From the NCBI GenBank assembly GCA_038246785.1, contig JBBRVP010000001.1, positions 1-64,000 of the forward strand: 64,000 nt of DNA. The letters run 5' to 3'. Below, one piece after another: positions 1 to 8,010 of the stretch. The stretch is from JBBRVP01 sp038246785. Lineage in GTDB: Bacteria; Actinomycetota; Actinomycetes; Jiangellales; Jiangellaceae. A model generated the notes under the pieces. The model made no database searches, had not been told where the DNA came from, and worked only from the letters and a program-made list of their open reading frames with translations. The position numbers and the translations under genes were made by a program. Position 1 is the first letter of the stretch; the number at the start of each line of letters is the position of its first letter.

Positions 1-99
1 CCGCCGCGACCGGGGGGTTTATAATGGCTACCCCCCCGTCCCGGGGCGCGCAAAGGGGGGTATCCTCATTGAACACCCCGGGCGCCGGGGGAGCCACCG
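1..99. other. Leading 99 bp, no gene assigned
   Basis: No coding region is supported here. The stretch has runs of G and C and a 7-bp inverted repeat (GGGGGGT at 12-18, ACCCCCC at 30-36) whose loop holds a perfect TATAAT at 20-25, striking in such GC-rich DNA. A second run, GGGGGGTATCCT, follows at about 55-66. It may be a promoter whose gene lies outside the window, but that is inference. Confidence 0.3.
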
Positions 100-621
100 T
101 CAGCCGGGCGGCCCGGGGGTGAAGGAGACGCCCACGCCACCGCGGGTGCTGCCGCCGTAGCGGTCCCGCTCCGCGTCGAGGTCGAGCGGGCGGATCGTCG
201 TGCGAGCCTCTCGCGCCGCGTCGTCGACCAGGTCGGCCGGCAGCAGCCAACTCACTTCCAGCTCGAGCCCGTCCGGGTCGCGGGCGTACAACGCCTTCGT
301 CGTCCCGTGGTCGGAGGAGCCGACGAGGGAGCCCGCCTCGACGAGGAGCCGCCGCAGCCGGGCTAGTTCGTCGAGCGTGTCGACCTCCCAGGCCAGGTGG
401 TAGAGCCCGACCGACGAGCGGCCTGCCGGGGACGACGCGGCGTGCGCGCCGACCTGGAACAGGCCGAGGTCGTGGTCGTTGGTGCTGCCGGACGCCTGCA
501 GGAACGCGGCGCCGGGCATGGCCGTCACCGTCCGGAAGCCGAGCACGTCGGTGTAGAACGCAACGCTGCGATCGACGTCGCGCACGTAGAGGACGGCGTG
601 GTTGAGGCGGGTGACGGGCAC
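100..621 (-). CDS. VOC (glyoxalase/extradiol dioxygenase-fold) protein
   Basis: A 173-aa protein of the vicinal oxygen chelate superfamily. It opens with the family's first strand (TRLNHAVLYVRDVDRSVAFY, residues 3-22), where His6 is the usual first metal ligand, and carries the DPDGLELEVSW segment near residue 136, whose Glu is the usual last ligand. This resembles CatE/glyoxalase-type metalloenzymes acting on small aromatic or aldehyde substrates; the substrate cannot be read from the sequence. The GTG at 621 is chosen because it has AGAGGA 7 nt upstream and the protein then starts at the conserved strand; the longer reading frame adds 86 low-quality residues. It is divergent from the hydrolase at 668, with 46 bp between. 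Confidence 0.85.
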   Translation of the reverse strand: MPVTRLNHAVLYVRDVDRSVAFYTDVLGFRTVTAMPGAAFLQASGSTNDHDLGLFQVGAHAASSPAGRSSVGLYHLAWEVDTLDELARLRRLLVEAGSLVGSSDHGTTKALYARDPDGLELEVSWLLPADLVDDAAREARTTIRPLDLDAERDRYGGSTRGGVGVSFTPGPPG

Positions 622-667
622 GGCTGGGTCCTCTCGAGGTGACGCCTCGGACGATAGCGTCCGCTCC

Positions 668-1585
668 ATGACCACAGCACGCGACGACAGTGGCCCCGAG
701 GCCCTGCAGGCAGCCCCCACCCGCATCGTCACCGCCCCGGACGGCCGCGAGCTCGCCGTCTGCGAGTGGGGTGACCCGGCCGGCGAGGCGGTGTTCGCGC
801 TGCACGGCACGCCTGGCAGCCGGTGGACGCGCCACCACGACCTGAGCGCGTACGCCGACGCCGGTGCCCGCGTCATCACCTACGACCGTCCCGGGTACGG
901 GCGCAGCACCCGGCACCCGGGCCGTGACGTGGCCGCGGCCGCCGCCGACGTGGCGACGATCGCCGAAGCGCTGGACGTCGACCGCTTCGGCGTCACCGGC
1001 GCCTCCGGCGGGGGGCCGCACGCGCTGGCCGTGGCCGCGCTGCTGGGGGAGCGCGTCGAGCGAGCGGCCAGCGTGGTGAGCATCGCGCCGTACCGCGCCG
1101 AGGGGCTGGACTTCCTGGCCGGCATGACGCAGGGCAACGTCGACGAGTTCACCTGGGCGCAGCAGGGGGAGTCCGTGCTGTACGAGCGCATGGGGCCGTT
1201 GTGTCGCGAGATCCTCGCCGGGATCGAGCAGGGGACAGGGCTCGGGGACGCCTACGAGCTGTCCGAGGACGACCGGGCCGCCCTGGCCGACCCGGTCCGC
1301 CGGGCAGTCTCGCTGCAGGGCACCCGCGAGGCATTCGCCGCAGGCATCTGGGGACTCGTGGACGACGACATCGCGTTCACCCGGCCCTGGGGCTTCGACG
1401 TCGGGTCGATCGCCGTCCCGACGCAGGTCTGGTACGGCCCCGCCGACACTCTTGTGCCGCCGCAGCACGGGCGGTGGCTCGCCGCCCACGTGCCCGGTGC
1501 GGTCGAGGTGCTCCCGGGAGGGCACCTGTCGCTCGACGAGCGCACCGGCGAGCTGTTCGGCTGGCTCACCGGCCGGCAGGGCTGA
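668..1585 (+). CDS. Alpha/beta-hydrolase fold protein
   Basis: A 305-aa alpha/beta hydrolase. It has the oxyanion-hole segment HGTPGSR (about residue 45), the nucleophile elbow GASGGG with Ser near 112, the acid Asp in GPADTLVPP (about 257), and the catalytic His in GGHLSL (about 280). It resembles proline-iminopeptidase or epoxide-hydrolase-like proteins that are usually annotated only to family level. The ATG at 668 is preceded by TAGCGT at 655-660, an extended -10-like box 7 nt before the start and no Shine-Dalgarno, so a leaderless mRNA is likely. The 119 bp after its stop hold the promoter and operator of the toxin-antitoxin pair. Cytosolic; substrate unknown. Confidence 0.85.
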   Translation: MTTARDDSGPEALQAAPTRIVTAPDGRELAVCEWGDPAGEAVFALHGTPGSRWTRHHDLSAYADAGARVITYDRPGYGRSTRHPGRDVAAAAADVATIAEALDVDRFGVTGASGGGPHALAVAALLGERVERAASVVSIAPYRAEGLDFLAGMTQGNVDEFTWAQQGESVLYERMGPLCREILAGIEQGTGLGDAYELSEDDRAALADPVRRAVSLQGTREAFAAGIWGLVDDDIAFTRPWGFDVGSIAVPTQVWYGPADTLVPPQHGRWLAAHVPGAVEVLPGGHLSLDERTGELFGWLTGRQG

Positions 1586-1676
1586 CGGTCGCCGTGGACT
1601 TGCCGCGGCGCGACAGGGCGATGGACGTCCCGGCCGCGAGCCGCGGCGACATCGGGATGATCGGAAGTCAACAGGT

Positions 1677-1707
1677 CATGGGAAAGCACTGGTAGCGTCT
1701 TCCCATG
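1677..1707 (+). promoter_or_regulatory. Palindromic operator/promoter of the vapBC-type pair
   Basis: CATGGGAA (1677-1684) and TTCCCATG (1700-1707) form a perfect 8-bp inverted repeat separated by 15 bp. The right arm ends on the ATG of the antitoxin gene, and the spacer contains TAGCGT (1693-1698), a -10-like box 6 nt before that ATG. AbrB/MazE-type antitoxins usually autorepress by binding such palindromes, so this is the likely operator. Binding is inferred, the symmetry is seen. Confidence 0.6.
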
Positions 1708-1941
1708 AAGGCCGTCGTCGACTCGGTGGGTCGCATCGTCGTTCCCAAGCCGCTGCGCGAGGCGCTGGGACTGGCCCCTGGCTCCACCGTGGAGATCTCG
1801 CGCTACGGCTGCGGGCTCCAGCTCGTGCCGAGCGGCCGGACGGCTCGCCTGGTCGAAGAGGACGGAGTGCTCGTCGCCACCGGCGACACGAGCATCGACG
1901 ACGACGTCGTCTTCGGGCTCCTGGACGCCGGTCGACGGTGA
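1705..1941 (+). CDS. vapB: AbrB/MazE-family antitoxin (VapB-like)
   Basis: A 78-aa protein with an N-terminal SpoVT/AbrB swapped-hairpin DNA-binding domain (DSVGRIVVPKPLREALGL, residues 6-23) and an acidic C-terminal tail expected to mask the partner toxin. Size and architecture fit VapB/MazE antitoxins. Its TGA overlaps the GTG of the PIN toxin gene (GTGA, 1938-1941), so the two are translationally coupled with antitoxin first, as in type II systems. No Shine-Dalgarno is seen; the -10-like TAGCGT lies 6 nt before the ATG, suggesting leaderless translation. The operator palindrome overlaps the start codon. Confidence 0.85.
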   Translation: MKAVVDSVGRIVVPKPLREALGLAPGSTVEISRYGCGLQLVPSGRTARLVEEDGVLVATGDTSIDDDVVFGLLDAGRR

Positions 1942-2351
1942 GCGCACCGCTAGCGGTGGACACGAGTGTGGCGGTGCCCTTGCTGGTGGCGACGCACACC
2001 GCGCACGGAGCCGTGGTCCGTTGGCTGGCCGGTCGCAGCGTCGCCCTGTGCGGTCACGCGCTGCCGGAGACGTACTCGGTTCTTACCCGGCTGCCCGGCA
2101 ACCTCCGGCTCGCTCCAGCCGACGCCGCCCGGCTCCTGGGCGAACGCTTCGAGCCTGCCTTGCTTCTGGGCGCGCGGACAGCCCGGCGCCTGCCCGCCGT
2201 CCTCAGCCGGCTGGGGGTGGCCGGGGGCGCGGTCTATGACGCGCTCGTCGCACTCGCGGCTGCGGAGCACGGGGCCGCCCTGGCCACCCGCGACGCCCGG
2301 GCCAAGGACACCTACGAGCTAATCGGGGTGTCCGTCCTCGTCGCGGCCTGA
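1938..2351 (+). CDS. vapC: PIN-domain toxin (VapC-like ribonuclease)
   Basis: A 137-aa PIN-domain protein. The first acidic residue of the RNase site is in AVDTSVAVPLL (Asp8); PETYSVL (Glu near 40) and the YDALVALAAAEHGAALATRD stretch (about residues 97-116) give the remaining acids, so the catalytic quartet looks intact. VapC enzymes cut tRNA, rRNA or mRNA with Mg2+ and are held inactive by VapB. The GTG start at 1938 overlaps the antitoxin stop. The pair lies 95 bp upstream of the helicase-nuclease gene, in what looks like a small stress/defence cassette. Target RNA unknown. Confidence 0.88.
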   Translation: MSAPLAVDTSVAVPLLVATHTAHGAVVRWLAGRSVALCGHALPETYSVLTRLPGNLRLAPADAARLLGERFEPALLLGARTARRLPAVLSRLGVAGGAVYDALVALAAAEHGAALATRDARAKDTYELIGVSVLVAA

Positions 2352-2446
2352 ACGTTTCGCCGGCCTCGCCTCCCCGATGGGCGGCGGAACGGCGGCTAGT
2401 CTCGACCGGTTCGCCGCCGCCGTCAGCGCCAGGAGCCGTCAGCGTT

Positions 2447-5400
2447 GTGACCCAGCCACTCGTGTCGGAGCCCGCTGCGGTGCCGCGTACCCGCACCGAC
2501 CGGGTAGCCGACGCGACGGCTCGCTGGATCGACGCGCTGGTCGATCACGGCGGTCGCAACACGCTGCTGTTCTACCGCGATCTCAAGGTCGGCACGCTCG
2601 ACATCGCGCGCGCCGAAGCCGATCCGCGCAAGGCCCTGCTGGCTGGCACGCCGACGCTGGTCACGCGGCTGTTCCCGCACGAGCCGCTGCGCACGGCGGC
2701 ACTGCGTTCGGCGCGCGCGATCCGCAACCGCGTGCGCGAGGTCGACGAGGAGCGGGGCATCCACGTCGGACACCTCGCTCTTGGCATGGCGACCTGGAAC
2801 GACCCGCAGGGACGCACCCCGGCAGCTCCGGTGCTGCTGCGGCGGCTCGACGTGCGGGCCTGCGGCGCGAGCGAGCCGGACTTCACCCTGCACGTCGCCG
2901 ACGAGGTCGAGGTCAACGCCGTGCTCCTGCACTACCTCGCCGACGAGCTCGGCGTCCGGGTCGCGCCGGAGGACCTGCTCGACCCCTACGGCGACCTGGT
3001 TTACGCACCCGCGGTCGACCGGATGCGGGAGGCTGCGCCGGCGCACGTCGCCGACGGCTTCACGGTCGGCCACCGGGCGGTCCTCGGCACGTTCTCCTAC
3101 GCGAAGCTGCCGATGGTCGCCGACCTGCGCGCGGCTGGTGGGCTGCTGGCCGGGCACGACGTCGTGGCGGCTATCGCCGGGGATCCCGAGGCGCTGCACG
3201 CCGTCTCAACCCGGCCGGCAGCGGTCGCGGCCGCGGACGACCGAGACCCGGCCGCGGAGCGGCTCGTCCTCGATGCCGACGCCTCCCAGCAGGCCGTCGT
3301 CGACGACGTGCTCGGCGGGCGCCACCTCGTCGTCCAGGGGCCGCCGGGCACCGGCAAGTCGCAGACGATAGCCAACCTCGTCGCGTCGCTCGTGGCGCGC
3401 GGCGACTCGGTGCTCTTTGTCGCCGAGAAGCGCGCCGCCCTCGACGCAGTCGTCGGTCGCCTCGAGCGGGTCGGTCTCGACGACGTCGTCCTGGACCTGC
3501 ACGACGGCGGCGGGGGTCGCCGGCGGGTGGCGAAGGCGCTGGCCGACACGCTCGCCCGGGCGGCCACGACCGCGCTTCCCGATGGCGCCATGACCGCACG
3601 CGAGGTCGCCGCACGGCGCCACACGCTGCGCGAGCATGTCCGTGCCCTGCACGAGCCGCGCGAGCCGTGGGGGCTGTCCGTGTACGACGCCGAGGTCACC
3701 CTGGCCGGTGCCCCGCCGGCCGCGCGGACCGGCGTACGGCTCGGGCGAGCGGCCCTGCAGGGGCTGGACCCGCCGGCCCGGGAGCTGCACCGTGCCCGGG
3801 TGGGTGAGTACGCCGACCTCGGGGGCCTCACGCTCACCGGCGCCGACTCGGCCTGGGTCGACGCGCTCGTCGACAGCCCCGACGAGGCGGTGCGGGCGCT
3901 CGAAGCCGTACGCCGGCTGCGCGGCTCCGCGCTGCCCGCGCTGCGCGAGACGATGACCAGGGCGACCGTCGAGGTCGGCCTGCCAGCCCCGCACGACGTC
4001 CCGGGAGCGGCGGACGCTGCCGGGCTGCTGTCCGCCGTCCGCAACACCCTCGACGCCGTGCAGCCGCAGGTGTGGGAGTCCCCGCTCGACGACCTCGTCG
4101 CGGCGACCGCCCCGCGGCGGTGGCGACGGGAGCACGGTAGCCGGCTGGGCTGGCTCGAGCGGCGTCGGCTGCGCCGGCAGGCCCGCGACCTGCGCGTCGA
4201 CGCGGAGCGGGGTCCCGACGGTGTCCAGCTGCACCGGCTGCTGCAGCAGGCGAGCCTTGAGCTGGCGCAGTGGCGCCGGCGCTCGCGCGACAGGCGTACT
4301 CCGCGCACCGGCCCGACGCTGGGACCGGCACTGGAGGCGCACGCCGCATTCGAAGCCGAGCTGTCCGCGCTGACCACGGTGTTGCCGGCGGCCGGACTTG
4401 CCGAGCTCGGCCTGTCCGAGCTGGAGTCGGGGCTCGCCAGCCTCGCGCGCGAGGAGCGGGTGCTGGCCCGCGTGCCGCGGCTGCGCGAGCTCGGCCGGCT
4501 GCTCGGCGAGGCCGGGCTCGGCGAGCTCGTCGAGGAGCTGCGCGTGCGCGGCGCAGACGCGACGGTCGCGGCCGCGGCCTACGACGCCGCCGTAGCCGAG
4601 TCGCTGCGGGCCGAGCTGCGACTGACCGATCCACGGGTGGGCGCCTTCGACGGGGCCGCGCACGACCGGGCCGTCGAGGCCTTCCGCGACGCCGACGTAC
4701 GCCACCTCGCCGGTGCCGCCGACCTGGTCCGGCGTGCCCACGCCGAGCACCTGCTGGCCGCGCGCGAGTCGCACCCCGACCAGGCGGCCCTCGTCTCCGC
4801 CGAGGCGGCCAAGTCGCGGCGCCACCTGCCCGTCCGCGACCTCGTGCGCGCCGCGCCCGACGTCCTGCTCGCGGTGCGGCCCTGCTGGGCGATGTCCCCG
4901 CTCGTCGTCTCCCAGCTGCTGCCCGCCGAACGACTCTTCGACGTCGTCGTCTTCGACGAGGCCAGCCAGGTGCCCCCCGGCGACGCCGTACCCGCCATCG
5001 TGCGCGCCGACCGCGTGGTCGTGGCCGGTGACGATCGGCAGCTGCCGCCCACGACGTTCTTCGCCGCCCTGGCCGACGACGCCGACGCCCCTGCCGACGC
5101 CGTCGAGGCAGCGCTCGCGCAGGGCTTCGAGTCGGTGCTCGGCGTCCTGTCCGCGGCGCTGCCCAGCCGCGGCCTGCGGTGGCACTACCGCTCGCGCGAC
5201 GAGCGGCTGATCGCGTTCAGCAACGCCGCGCTCTACGGCGGCTCCCTCACGACGTTCCCCGGCGTCGGCGGAGGCGACTGCCTGCGCCATGTCCGCGTCC
5301 GGCAGGAAATCGGTGTCGAGGGCGCCGACAGCGTCGCCGAGGAGGTGCGCCGCGTCGTCGAGCTGGTCCTCGAGCACGCGCGCACCCGGCCGCAGGAGAG

Positions 5401-5650
5401 CCTCGGCGTGATCACCATGGGACTCGTCCACGCCGACCGCGTCGACGGCGCGCTGCGCGAGGCGCTCCGCGGGGCTCGCGACGTCGAGGCGTTCTTCGGT
5501 GAGGACGTCGACGAGCCGTTCTTCGTCAAGAACCTCGAGCGCGTGCAGGGCGACGAGCGCGACGCCGTCGTCCTCAGCATCGGCTACGGCCGGACGGCCG
5601 GCGGCCGGCTGCTGCATCGTTTCGGGCCGCTCAACCAGGCCGGGGGCTAG
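2447..5650 (+). CDS. N-terminal fragment: SF1 helicase core (motif VI missing)
   Basis: The 1067-aa product that would be made if TAG 5648 stops translation. It holds the DUF4011-like region, the Walker A and B boxes and most of RecA-like domain 2, ending at GPLNQAGG just before the arginine-finger motif VI. Such a protein would be expected to bind but not productively hydrolyse ATP. The start GTG 2447 has AGGAGCC at 2431-2437. No frameshift is seen inside the fragment and codon use is even throughout, so any inactivation is recent. Confidence 0.7.
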   Translation: MTQPLVSEPAAVPRTRTDRVADATARWIDALVDHGGRNTLLFYRDLKVGTLDIARAEADPRKALLAGTPTLVTRLFPHEPLRTAALRSARAIRNRVREVDEERGIHVGHLALGMATWNDPQGRTPAAPVLLRRLDVRACGASEPDFTLHVADEVEVNAVLLHYLADELGVRVAPEDLLDPYGDLVYAPAVDRMREAAPAHVADGFTVGHRAVLGTFSYAKLPMVADLRAAGGLLAGHDVVAAIAGDPEALHAVSTRPAAVAAADDRDPAAERLVLDADASQQAVVDDVLGGRHLVVQGPPGTGKSQTIANLVASLVARGDSVLFVAEKRAALDAVVGRLERVGLDDVVLDLHDGGGGRRRVAKALADTLARAATTALPDGAMTAREVAARRHTLREHVRALHEPREPWGLSVYDAEVTLAGAPPAARTGVRLGRAALQGLDPPARELHRARVGEYADLGGLTLTGADSAWVDALVDSPDEAVRALEAVRRLRGSALPALRETMTRATVEVGLPAPHDVPGAADAAGLLSAVRNTLDAVQPQVWESPLDDLVAATAPRRWRREHGSRLGWLERRRLRRQARDLRVDAERGPDGVQLHRLLQQASLELAQWRRRSRDRRTPRTGPTLGPALEAHAAFEAELSALTTVLPAAGLAELGLSELESGLASLAREERVLARVPRLRELGRLLGEAGLGELVEELRVRGADATVAAAAYDAAVAESLRAELRLTDPRVGAFDGAAHDRAVEAFRDADVRHLAGAADLVRRAHAEHLLAARESHPDQAALVSAEAAKSRRHLPVRDLVRAAPDVLLAVRPCWAMSPLVVSQLLPAERLFDVVVFDEASQVPPGDAVPAIVRADRVVVAGDDRQLPPTTFFAALADDADAPADAVEAALAQGFESVLGVLSAALPSRGLRWHYRSRDERLIAFSNAALYGGSLTTFPGVGGGDCLRHVRVRQEIGVEGADSVAEEVRRVVELVLEHARTRPQESLGVITMGLVHADRVDGALREALRGARDVEAFFGEDVDEPFFVKNLERVQGDERDAVVLSIGYGRTAGGRLLHRFGPLNQAGG

Positions 5651-5662
5651 CGACGGCTCAAC

Positions 5663-6520
5663 GTGGCGATCACGCGGGCTCGGCGGCGGATGACGGTGGT
5701 CAGCTCGTTCGGCGCCGGGGACCTCGAGCCCGCCCGGCTGCGTGCCGCGGGTGCACGGCTGCTGCGCGACTTCCTGGCCTACGCCGCCTCCGGCGGTGAC
5801 GAGCTGCAGCTCACCCCCGGCAGGGACGACGCGCGCCTCCCCGACGCGGTCGAGCGGGCGCTCGCCGCACGGCTGCGGGCCGACGGGCTGCCGGTGGCCG
5901 TCCGGTACGGCGTCTCCGGCCGGATCGACCTGGCCGTCGCGCACCCGCACGAGCCGGGCCGCCTGGTGCTGGCGGTCGAGACCGACGGGCCGGACTACCG
6001 CGACGGCGGGCCTACCCGCGACCGCGACCGGCTGCGGCCCGAGCAGCTGGACCGGCTGGGCTGGACGCACCTGCGGGTGTGGACCGCCGACTGGGCGGAC
6101 GACCCCGACGGCGTGGCCGCACGCGTCCGCGCCGCCTGGGAGCGTGCCGTCGCCGAGGCCGACGCCGACGACGCGGCCGAGGCGGCCGCTGCGGCGGCGG
6201 TGCTGAACCCACCGCAACGGGTCGACGACCCCCGCGAGCCCGCGCTCGGCGACGAGCCGGCAACGAACGGGTCGGCGCGCGGCCTGCGGCCGCGGGTGCC
6301 GGCCGGGCGGCCGATCACCGGCTACACGCCGCGCCAACTCGCCGAGCTCGTGCGCTGGATCGAGTCCGACACACTGCTGCGCACGCAGGACGAGCTGGTG
6401 CGCGCCGCCATGGCGGAGCTCGGCTTCCGACGGCGCGGGCCGCGCATCGACGCCGCGCTCAAGGCGGCAGTCGTGGATGCCCGCACCGGCGCGCGAGCAG
6501 GGGCGGGCGCCGTCTCGTGA
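5663..6520 (+). CDS. C-terminal fragment: motif VI, Vsr-like nuclease and DUF3320
   Basis: The in-frame continuation after the TAG; a GTG at 5663 (V-AITRARRR) could in principle restart translation but has no Shine-Dalgarno. It contains helicase motif VI, a nuclease-like core (Asp in GRIDLAVAHP, ExD-like VETDGPDYRDG) and the C-terminal winged-helix-like DUF3320 segment (GYTPRQLAELVRWIE). Its stop overlaps the GTG of the next hydrolase gene (GTGA, 6517-6520). Whether it is made as a separate protein is doubtful. Confidence 0.5.
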   Translation: MAITRARRRMTVVSSFGAGDLEPARLRAAGARLLRDFLAYAASGGDELQLTPGRDDARLPDAVERALAARLRADGLPVAVRYGVSGRIDLAVAHPHEPGRLVLAVETDGPDYRDGGPTRDRDRLRPEQLDRLGWTHLRVWTADWADDPDGVAARVRAAWERAVAEADADDAAEAAAAAAVLNPPQRVDDPREPALGDEPATNGSARGLRPRVPAGRPITGYTPRQLAELVRWIESDTLLRTQDELVRAAMAELGFRRRGPRIDAALKAAVVDARTGARAGAGAVS

Positions 6521-7431
6521 GCCGCCCCGTTGTCGTGCTGCTGCACGGCATCGGCTCGGACGTCCATGCGTGGGACCGCGTCCATCCGCTGCTCGAGGCG
6601 TCCCTGGACGTGCGTCCGGTAACGCTGGCCGGCCACGGCGGCCGGAGGCTGCCGTACGGACTGCCGCCGTCACCCGCCGCCCTGGCGCTGTGGGTGGCCG
6701 AGGAGCTGGCCGGGCTGGGCGTCGGGGAGGTCCACGCGGCCGGGCACTCGCTGGGCGGCTGGGTGGCGCTCGAGCTGGCCCGCGCCGGGCGGGTCGCCTC
6801 GGTGACGGCGGTCGCGCCGGCGGGGTTGTGGGGGCCGGGCGGTTCACCTCGGCGTACCCGCTACCAGCTGCGCGCCGCCCGGGCGGCGGCGCTCGTCGCG
6901 GCACCGCTGGCGCCCTGGCTCGCTCGCAGCACGATCGGGCGGAGGCTGGCGTTCGGGCTGGGTGTGCACCGCCCGCAGGACCTCACGCCCGGCGAGGCGG
7001 CGGCCATCGCGCGGGCGCTCGCGGTCACCGACGGGTTCGGTGCGGTCCTCGACATGACACGGGGCGCCTACCTCGACGCCACCGACGTGACGGTGCCGTG
7101 CAGTGTCGTCTTCGGCGACCACGACCGGCTGCTGCCTCCTGGAGTCGCGCAGCACCGCGGCGGCGTACCTTCCGTTGCGCGCTGGGTCGAGCTCCCTGAC
7201 GTCGGGCACTCACCGGCGCTGGAGCGCCCGGACGAGGTCGCCCGGCTCGTGCTCGACACCGTGGCGGCGGGGGAGCGGGCCGACGGCTCCCGCCCGGCCG
7301 CCGACCTGGCCCACTACGGCTTCGAGCCGCTGCCGAGCCAGACCCGCGACGACACGGCTGCCGGCTGGGGCGAGGCGCCCGGTGCCGACGAGGAGCGGCT
7401 GCTCGCTGACCGGCCACCGCACTGGGGGTGA
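6517..7431 (+). CDS. Alpha/beta-hydrolase with conserved C-terminal tail
   Basis: A 304-aa alpha/beta hydrolase: oxyanion motif LLHGIGSDVHAWD (residues 7-19), nucleophile elbow GHSLGG (Ser near 75), acid Asp in FGDHDRLLPP and catalytic His in VGHSPALERP (about 230). After the hydrolase fold (about residue 253) comes a 50-residue tail ending DEERLLADRPPHWG, which resembles a short free-standing actinobacterial protein of unknown function, so this may be a fusion (inference from recall of such tails). GTG 6517 overlaps the helicase stop, so it is probably co-translated with that gene. Related to haloperoxidase or lactonase-type hydrolases; substrate unknown. Confidence 0.82.
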   Translation: MSRPVVVLLHGIGSDVHAWDRVHPLLEASLDVRPVTLAGHGGRRLPYGLPPSPAALALWVAEELAGLGVGEVHAAGHSLGGWVALELARAGRVASVTAVAPAGLWGPGGSPRRTRYQLRAARAAALVAAPLAPWLARSTIGRRLAFGLGVHRPQDLTPGEAAAIARALAVTDGFGAVLDMTRGAYLDATDVTVPCSVVFGDHDRLLPPGVAQHRGGVPSVARWVELPDVGHSPALERPDEVARLVLDTVAAGERADGSRPAADLAHYGFEPLPSQTRDDTAAGWGEAPGADEERLLADRPPHWG

Positions 7432-7500
7432 GGCACCCCGTCAGAAAGCGCGCGGAGGCCTCCTGCCCCAGTTCGGGTAGAACGCTCTGCCGTCGATGCT

Positions 7501-7902
7501 TCAGGCCTGGGTCGACCGCTCGCGCAGCAGGTCGCGGATCTCCTGCAGCAGCGCGATGTCCTCGGATGTGGCCTGGACCTCGTCGATCTCCTTGCGCTTG
7601 CGCATCTCCAGGAGCTTGTTCATGGGGACGACGACGAAGAAGTAGACGACCGCGGCGACGATGAGGAAGTTGATGATCGCCGTGAGGACGGCCCCGACGT
7701 CGACCGTGGTCTTCGGGTTGTCGCTCATGATGCGGAACGCGAAGCCGTCGACGTTCTTGCCGCCGAAGACCGCGATGAGCGGCTCGACGAACTTGCTCGT
7801 GAACGCCGTGACGACGCCGGTGAACGCGGCGCCGATGACGACCGCGACGGCCAGGTCGACGACGTTGCCCCGCATGATGAAGTCGCGGAAACCCCTGATC
7901 AT
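7501..7902 (-). CDS. mscL: Large-conductance mechanosensitive channel MscL
   Basis: A 133-aa MscL. The N-terminal helix and first transmembrane segment (RGFRDFIMRGNVVDLAVAVV, residues 3-22) and the second segment (AIINFLIVAAVVYFFVVVP, about 80-98) are typical, with a charged C-terminal bundle (RKRKEIDEVQATSEDIALLQ). It opens under membrane tension and releases solutes during hypo-osmotic shock. ATG 7902 is preceded by a strong GGAGGAGGG, which decides the start over the longer frame. It precedes the SAF-domain and FmdB genes in the order often seen in actinobacteria. Confidence 0.95.
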   Translation of the reverse strand: MIRGFRDFIMRGNVVDLAVAVVIGAAFTGVVTAFTSKFVEPLIAVFGGKNVDGFAFRIMSDNPKTTVDVGAVLTAIINFLIVAAVVYFFVVVPMNKLLEMRKRKEIDEVQATSEDIALLQEIRDLLRERSTQA

Positions 7903-8010
7903 GAGCCCTCCTCCATCCGCGGCGACGCGGTCAGCCCCGGACGGGGCTGCGCAGCGCACGAACATATCCGGCCGCCGCTTCGGCCGTGCACGCACCTCGT
8001 GAGCGCCCGC

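Larger units (their letters stand above)
2447..6520 (+). pseudogene. DUF4011-type SF1 helicase with Vsr-like nuclease domain, interrupted by an in-frame TAG
   Basis: Read through, this is one 1357-codon protein: a DUF4011-like N-terminus (LVDHGGRNTLLFYRDLK, about 28-44), Walker A GPPGTGKS (about 298), Walker B VVFDEASQ with GDDRQLPP (about 832-868), helicase motif VI NVAITRAR, a PD-(D/E)XK/Vsr-like (MTES_1575/DUF559) nuclease domain with RIDLAV...LAVETDG (about 1155-1180), and a DUF3320-like C-terminus (about 1290-1340). A TAG at 5648-5650 sits between NQAGG and RRLNVAITRAR in the same frame; relatives usually have Glu (GAG) there, so a single G-to-T change explains it. Natural termination would remove motif VI and the nuclease. 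Such helicase-nuclease proteins are frequent in defence loci. GTG 2447 follows AGGAG. Confidence 0.75.

Noticed and set aside
3206..6904. A 1232-codon open frame on the minus strand opposite the helicase
   Set aside because: It mirrors the coding frame of the helicase, is Arg/Gly/His/Pro-rich without domains, and is a usual artefact of GC-rich DNA.
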